Assembly (NCBI GenBank): GCA_027451405.1
Contig: DAIDJM010000059.1
Span: 17,773-81,772 of the forward strand
Direction: 5' to 3'
DNA: 64,000 bases
Source of the DNA: Acetobacteraceae bacterium
Lineage (GTDB): Bacteria > Pseudomonadota > Alphaproteobacteria > Acetobacterales > Acetobacteraceae
Within the stretch, counting starts at the first letter, position 1, and each line of letters begins with the position of its first letter. The notes under the pieces are model-generated. The model worked only from the letters and a program-made list of their open reading frames with translations, did no database searches and was not told the origin of the DNA. Shown here in pieces: positions 61,997-64,000 of the stretch. The position numbers and the translations under genes were made by a program.

Positions 61997-63784
61997 ATGC
62001 GGTACGATGTCAACTTCGGGCGGCTCGGGGGTGCGCCAGGGCGGGCGGCACCGGGGCAGAGTTTCCGGCTCGCGGTGCTGGGGGATTTTTCCGGGCGCGC
62101 CAATGCCGGCACGCTCGATCTGGCCGGTCTTGGCGGGCGCAAGCCGCTCCGCGTCGATGCCGACACGCTGGATGATGTCATCGCGCGGTTGAAGCCGACC
62201 CTGCGGCTCGAGCTCGATGCGGAGGCCGGCGCGCTTAGCGTGCCCATCGCGAGCCTCGACGATTTCCATCCGGACGCGCTCGTCGACAATCTCGAGATTT
62301 TCAGCGAGCTCCGGGATCTTCGGCGCAATCTCGGCAGCAAGGCGGGGTTTGACCGGGCTGCGAAAGAGGTTTTGTCCTGGGAAGGCGAGTTGCCGCTGCC
62401 GCCGCCGCCCCGGCGCTCGGCGGCTGCCGTGGTCGCCACCGACCGGCGCATTTCCGATTTCGCTCGACTGACAGGCCGGCAACCCCCTGCGCCACCTTCC
62501 GGCGATGTCGAGGATCTCGTGCGGCGCCTGGTCGGACCCTATGTCGTGGCGGCCCGCGATGCGCGCCAGGAGGCGCTGGTGGCGCGCGTCGACGAGGCGT
62601 TGTCGGCGGCGATGCGCCGGGTGCTGCATCATGCCGATTTTCAGGCCATGGAAGCGGCCTGGCGCGGCGTGGATTTTCTGGTGCGCCGGATCGAGACCGG
62701 CGCAAGGGCGGAGATCGTACTCTACGATGTCTCCGCCGAGGAATTCGCGGCGGATCTCGCCGCGCACGAAGCTCTCGACGAGACGGGGCTCTATTCGCTG
62801 CTCGTGGAGGCGCCGAGTCTCGATGCACAGTCGGGCGCCTTCGGCGCTATTGTGGCGCTTTACGGGTTCGAGCTGTCGCCGCCGCACGCCGACCTGCTCG
62901 GGCGTGCAGCACAGATTGCGGCGGCCGCCGGAGCACCGCTGATCGCCGGGATCGGGGCGGCCGCGCTCTCGGTGCGGCGCGACGAGCAAAATCCGCTGAT
63001 CCAGCAGGCCTGGACCGCGCTCGAGGCGCTGCCGGCCGCCGCCTACCTCGGGCTCGCCACGCCGCGTTTTCTGTTGCGGATGCCATACGGGCGCAAATCG
63101 GACCCGATCGATGCGTTCCCGTTCGAGGAATTCACGCGCGAGTCGGGTCTCTCGGGTATGCTGTGGGGGCATCCGGCGCTGCTCGCCGGTTTTCTGCTCG
63201 CGGAAACTTTCCGGCAGAGCGGCTCGAAGATGAAACTCGGCTCGGTCGCGGGCATCGGGGAGATGCCTTACTACGTCTATGTCGATGCGGATGGCGACCA
63301 GGTTGCGCTGCCCTGTACGGAGCGGCTGTTCACGGAACGACAGGCCGCACAGGTTTCGACCTATCATGTGATGCCGGTGGTCAGCCTGCGTGGCCGCCCC
63401 GAAATCCGGCTCGGGAGCTTCGGATCGCTTGCGGGGCGGCCGCTCGCGGGTTTTTGGGCGCCGGTGGAGGTGAGCGCGGGCGCAGCGCCTGCGCCGGAGC
63501 CGGCAGCCGCCGAACCGTCCGAGCCGCCAGCGTCGGAGGGGCCCGCGGTGGAAGAGGCGACCGTTGCGGCGGCCCCTGCGCCGGCGGCTGCCGACGATCT
63601 CGATGCGTTGCTCGCGTCCCTGGAAACGCCGAGTGCCAAAGCGCCGGAAGCGACACCGGCTGATGCGCCCCCCGCCGATGATCTCGATGCGTTGCTCGCC
63701 AGCCTCAGCACCGACGCGCCACCGACAACGCCAGGAGAGACCGAGAGCGACCTCGATGCGTTGCTAGCCTCGCTGAAATCCTAG
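61997..63784 (+). CDS. Single-chain TssB-TssC(N) fusion, type VI secretion sheath-like protein
   Basis: A 595-aa protein. Residues 1-130 match TssB/VipA: FRLAVLGDFSGRANAGTLDL, RKPLRVDADTLDDVIARLKP, IASLDDFHPDALVDNLEIFS. Residues about 200-490 match the TssC/VipB N-terminal domain: VLHHADFQAMEAAWRGVDFL, GAFGAIVALYGFELSPPHAD, YLGLATPRFLLRMPYGRKSD, and an LPCTERLFTERQAAQ segment like VipB's CPTEIAISDRREAE. The TssC C-terminal domain that completes canonical sheaths is missing. In its place is a roughly 108-residue Ala/Pro/Glu tail with three copies of DLDALLASL (534, 562, 585). GGGAGG precedes the ATG. The stop TAG lies in a REP-like repeat. No other T6SS gene is visible before the window ends. 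Confidence 0.8.
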   Translation: MRYDVNFGRLGGAPGRAAPGQSFRLAVLGDFSGRANAGTLDLAGLGGRKPLRVDADTLDDVIARLKPTLRLELDAEAGALSVPIASLDDFHPDALVDNLEIFSELRDLRRNLGSKAGFDRAAKEVLSWEGELPLPPPPRRSAAAVVATDRRISDFARLTGRQPPAPPSGDVEDLVRRLVGPYVVAARDARQEALVARVDEALSAAMRRVLHHADFQAMEAAWRGVDFLVRRIETGARAEIVLYDVSAEEFAADLAAHEALDETGLYSLLVEAPSLDAQSGAFGAIVALYGFELSPPHADLLGRAAQIAAAAGAPLIAGIGAAALSVRRDEQNPLIQQAWTALEALPAAAYLGLATPRFLLRMPYGRKSDPIDAFPFEEFTRESGLSGMLWGHPALLAGFLLAETFRQSGSKMKLGSVAGIGEMPYYVYVDADGDQVALPCTERLFTERQAAQVSTYHVMPVVSLRGRPEIRLGSFGSLAGRPLAGFWAPVEVSAGAAPAPEPAAAEPSEPPASEGPAVEEATVAAAPAPAAADDLDALLASLETPSAKAPEATPADAPPADDLDALLASLSTDAPPTTPGETESDLDALLASLKS

Positions 63785-63830
63785 AGCAAAATCCGATCAG
63801 ATGGAATCGTCAGATCGGCTGTTGCTCTAG
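63782..63830. repeat. TAGAGCAA REP-like repeat, copy C
   Basis: TAGAGCAAAATCCGATCAGA at the left and CAGATCGGCTGTTGCTCTAG at the right. The left half is the complement of the right half of copy B, and the right half equals that of copy A. It carries the stop codon of the sheath-fusion gene. Confidence 0.75.
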
Positions 63831-63860
63831 TCCGATGCTGACGCGATTGCGTAGCCGGGC

Positions 63861-64000
63861 TAGAGCATGGTCGGGCTGACTGGAATCGGGTCTTCCGGAA
63901 CGGGCTTGCTGTGTGATTCATCGGTCTCCGGTTTGATGGCCGGAGGTGCGCTGTGGGATGGAGCCAGGGTAAGGCCTACGGGCAGGATCTGCGCGATCGT
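63861..64000 (+). mobile_element. Left end of an IS630-type insertion sequence (partial)
   Basis: The transposase frame beginning at 63953 implies an insertion sequence entering from the right. The element end is probably near 63861 (TAGAGCATGGTCGGGCTGAC), next to a TA dinucleotide as expected for IS630 targets, but the inverted repeat cannot be confirmed without the other end. Confidence 0.45.
63953..64000 (+). CDS. IS630-family transposase, N-terminal fragment (cut by window edge)
   Basis: The first 16 codons read VGWSQGKAYGQDLRDR, matching the KAYSxDLRxRV opening of IS630-family DDE transposases. GTG start with GGAGG six bases upstream. The rest lies outside the window, so intactness cannot be judged. 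Confidence 0.6.
   Translation, partial: MGWSQGKAYGQDLRDR

Overview
The window looks like a chromosomal segment of a high-GC alphaproteobacterium, most probably Acetobacteraceae (Rhodospirillales). The basis is the trpGDC-moaC-moeA-lexA block, a GTTC-N7-GTTC-type LexA operator, the tlpA / argH-lptM-lysA-TIGR02302 block, an orphan pqqB, and two abundant intergenic repeat families of a kind I associate with Acidiphilium-like genomes. No sequence search was run, so the taxon is an inference.

Left part (1-27.6 kb), mostly housekeeping: an exported amidase cut by the left edge; a large glycosyltransferase; mazG; a SAM methyltransferase; the overlapping tryptophan/molybdopterin run trpG-trpD-trpC-moaC-moeA; lexA with its own promoter and operator; an exbB-exbD-tonB operon; a ChrR-like cupin; two APC permeases around a membrane-anchored TPR protein; a divergent PEP-carboxylase homologue; a two-TM potassium channel; an AmpG-like permease; a sulfotransferase boxed between two long repeat composites; glyQ without glyS beside it; and three small envelope proteins.

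Middle part (27.6-50.3 kb): pqqB, then a nine-gene leftward operon (40.1 to 28.7 kb) with mostly 1-4 bp overlaps. It encodes two SDR sugar-nucleotide epimerases, a B12-binding radical SAM enzyme, a GT4 glycosyltransferase, three CgeB-like glycosyltransferases, an exported S9 peptidase and an FeS photolyase, and looks like a surface-glycan or glycolipid pathway. Next come gpmI, maeB, a TIGR02302/DUF4175 membrane protein, lysA, lptM and argH, with tlpA diverging from argH.

Right part (50.3-64 kb), more accessory: a PPP-type phosphatase, two Asp-nucleophile alpha/beta hydrolases around an ECF sigma factor coupled to a SnoaL-like protein, a LysR regulator, an exported beta-lactamase-like hydrolase with an M61 peptidase, and an AraC regulator. 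At the edge is a divergent pair: an unrecognised 506-aa protein and a single-chain TssB-TssC(N) fusion related to type VI secretion sheaths. The fusion lacks the TssC C-terminal domain and ends in three DLDALLASL repeats. The window closes inside an IS630-type transposase.

Three repeat families are woven between genes. The 'GGGGTCTGGGGCC' family (about 11 loci, 10.7-50.3 kb) often overlaps stop codons, encodes C-terminal tails, or supplies the Shine-Dalgarno sequence of the next gene. A T/A-rich hairpin family occurs twice, in the first 13 kb. A 'TAGAGCAA' REP-like family occurs only in the right part and provides the stop codons of the LysR and sheath genes.
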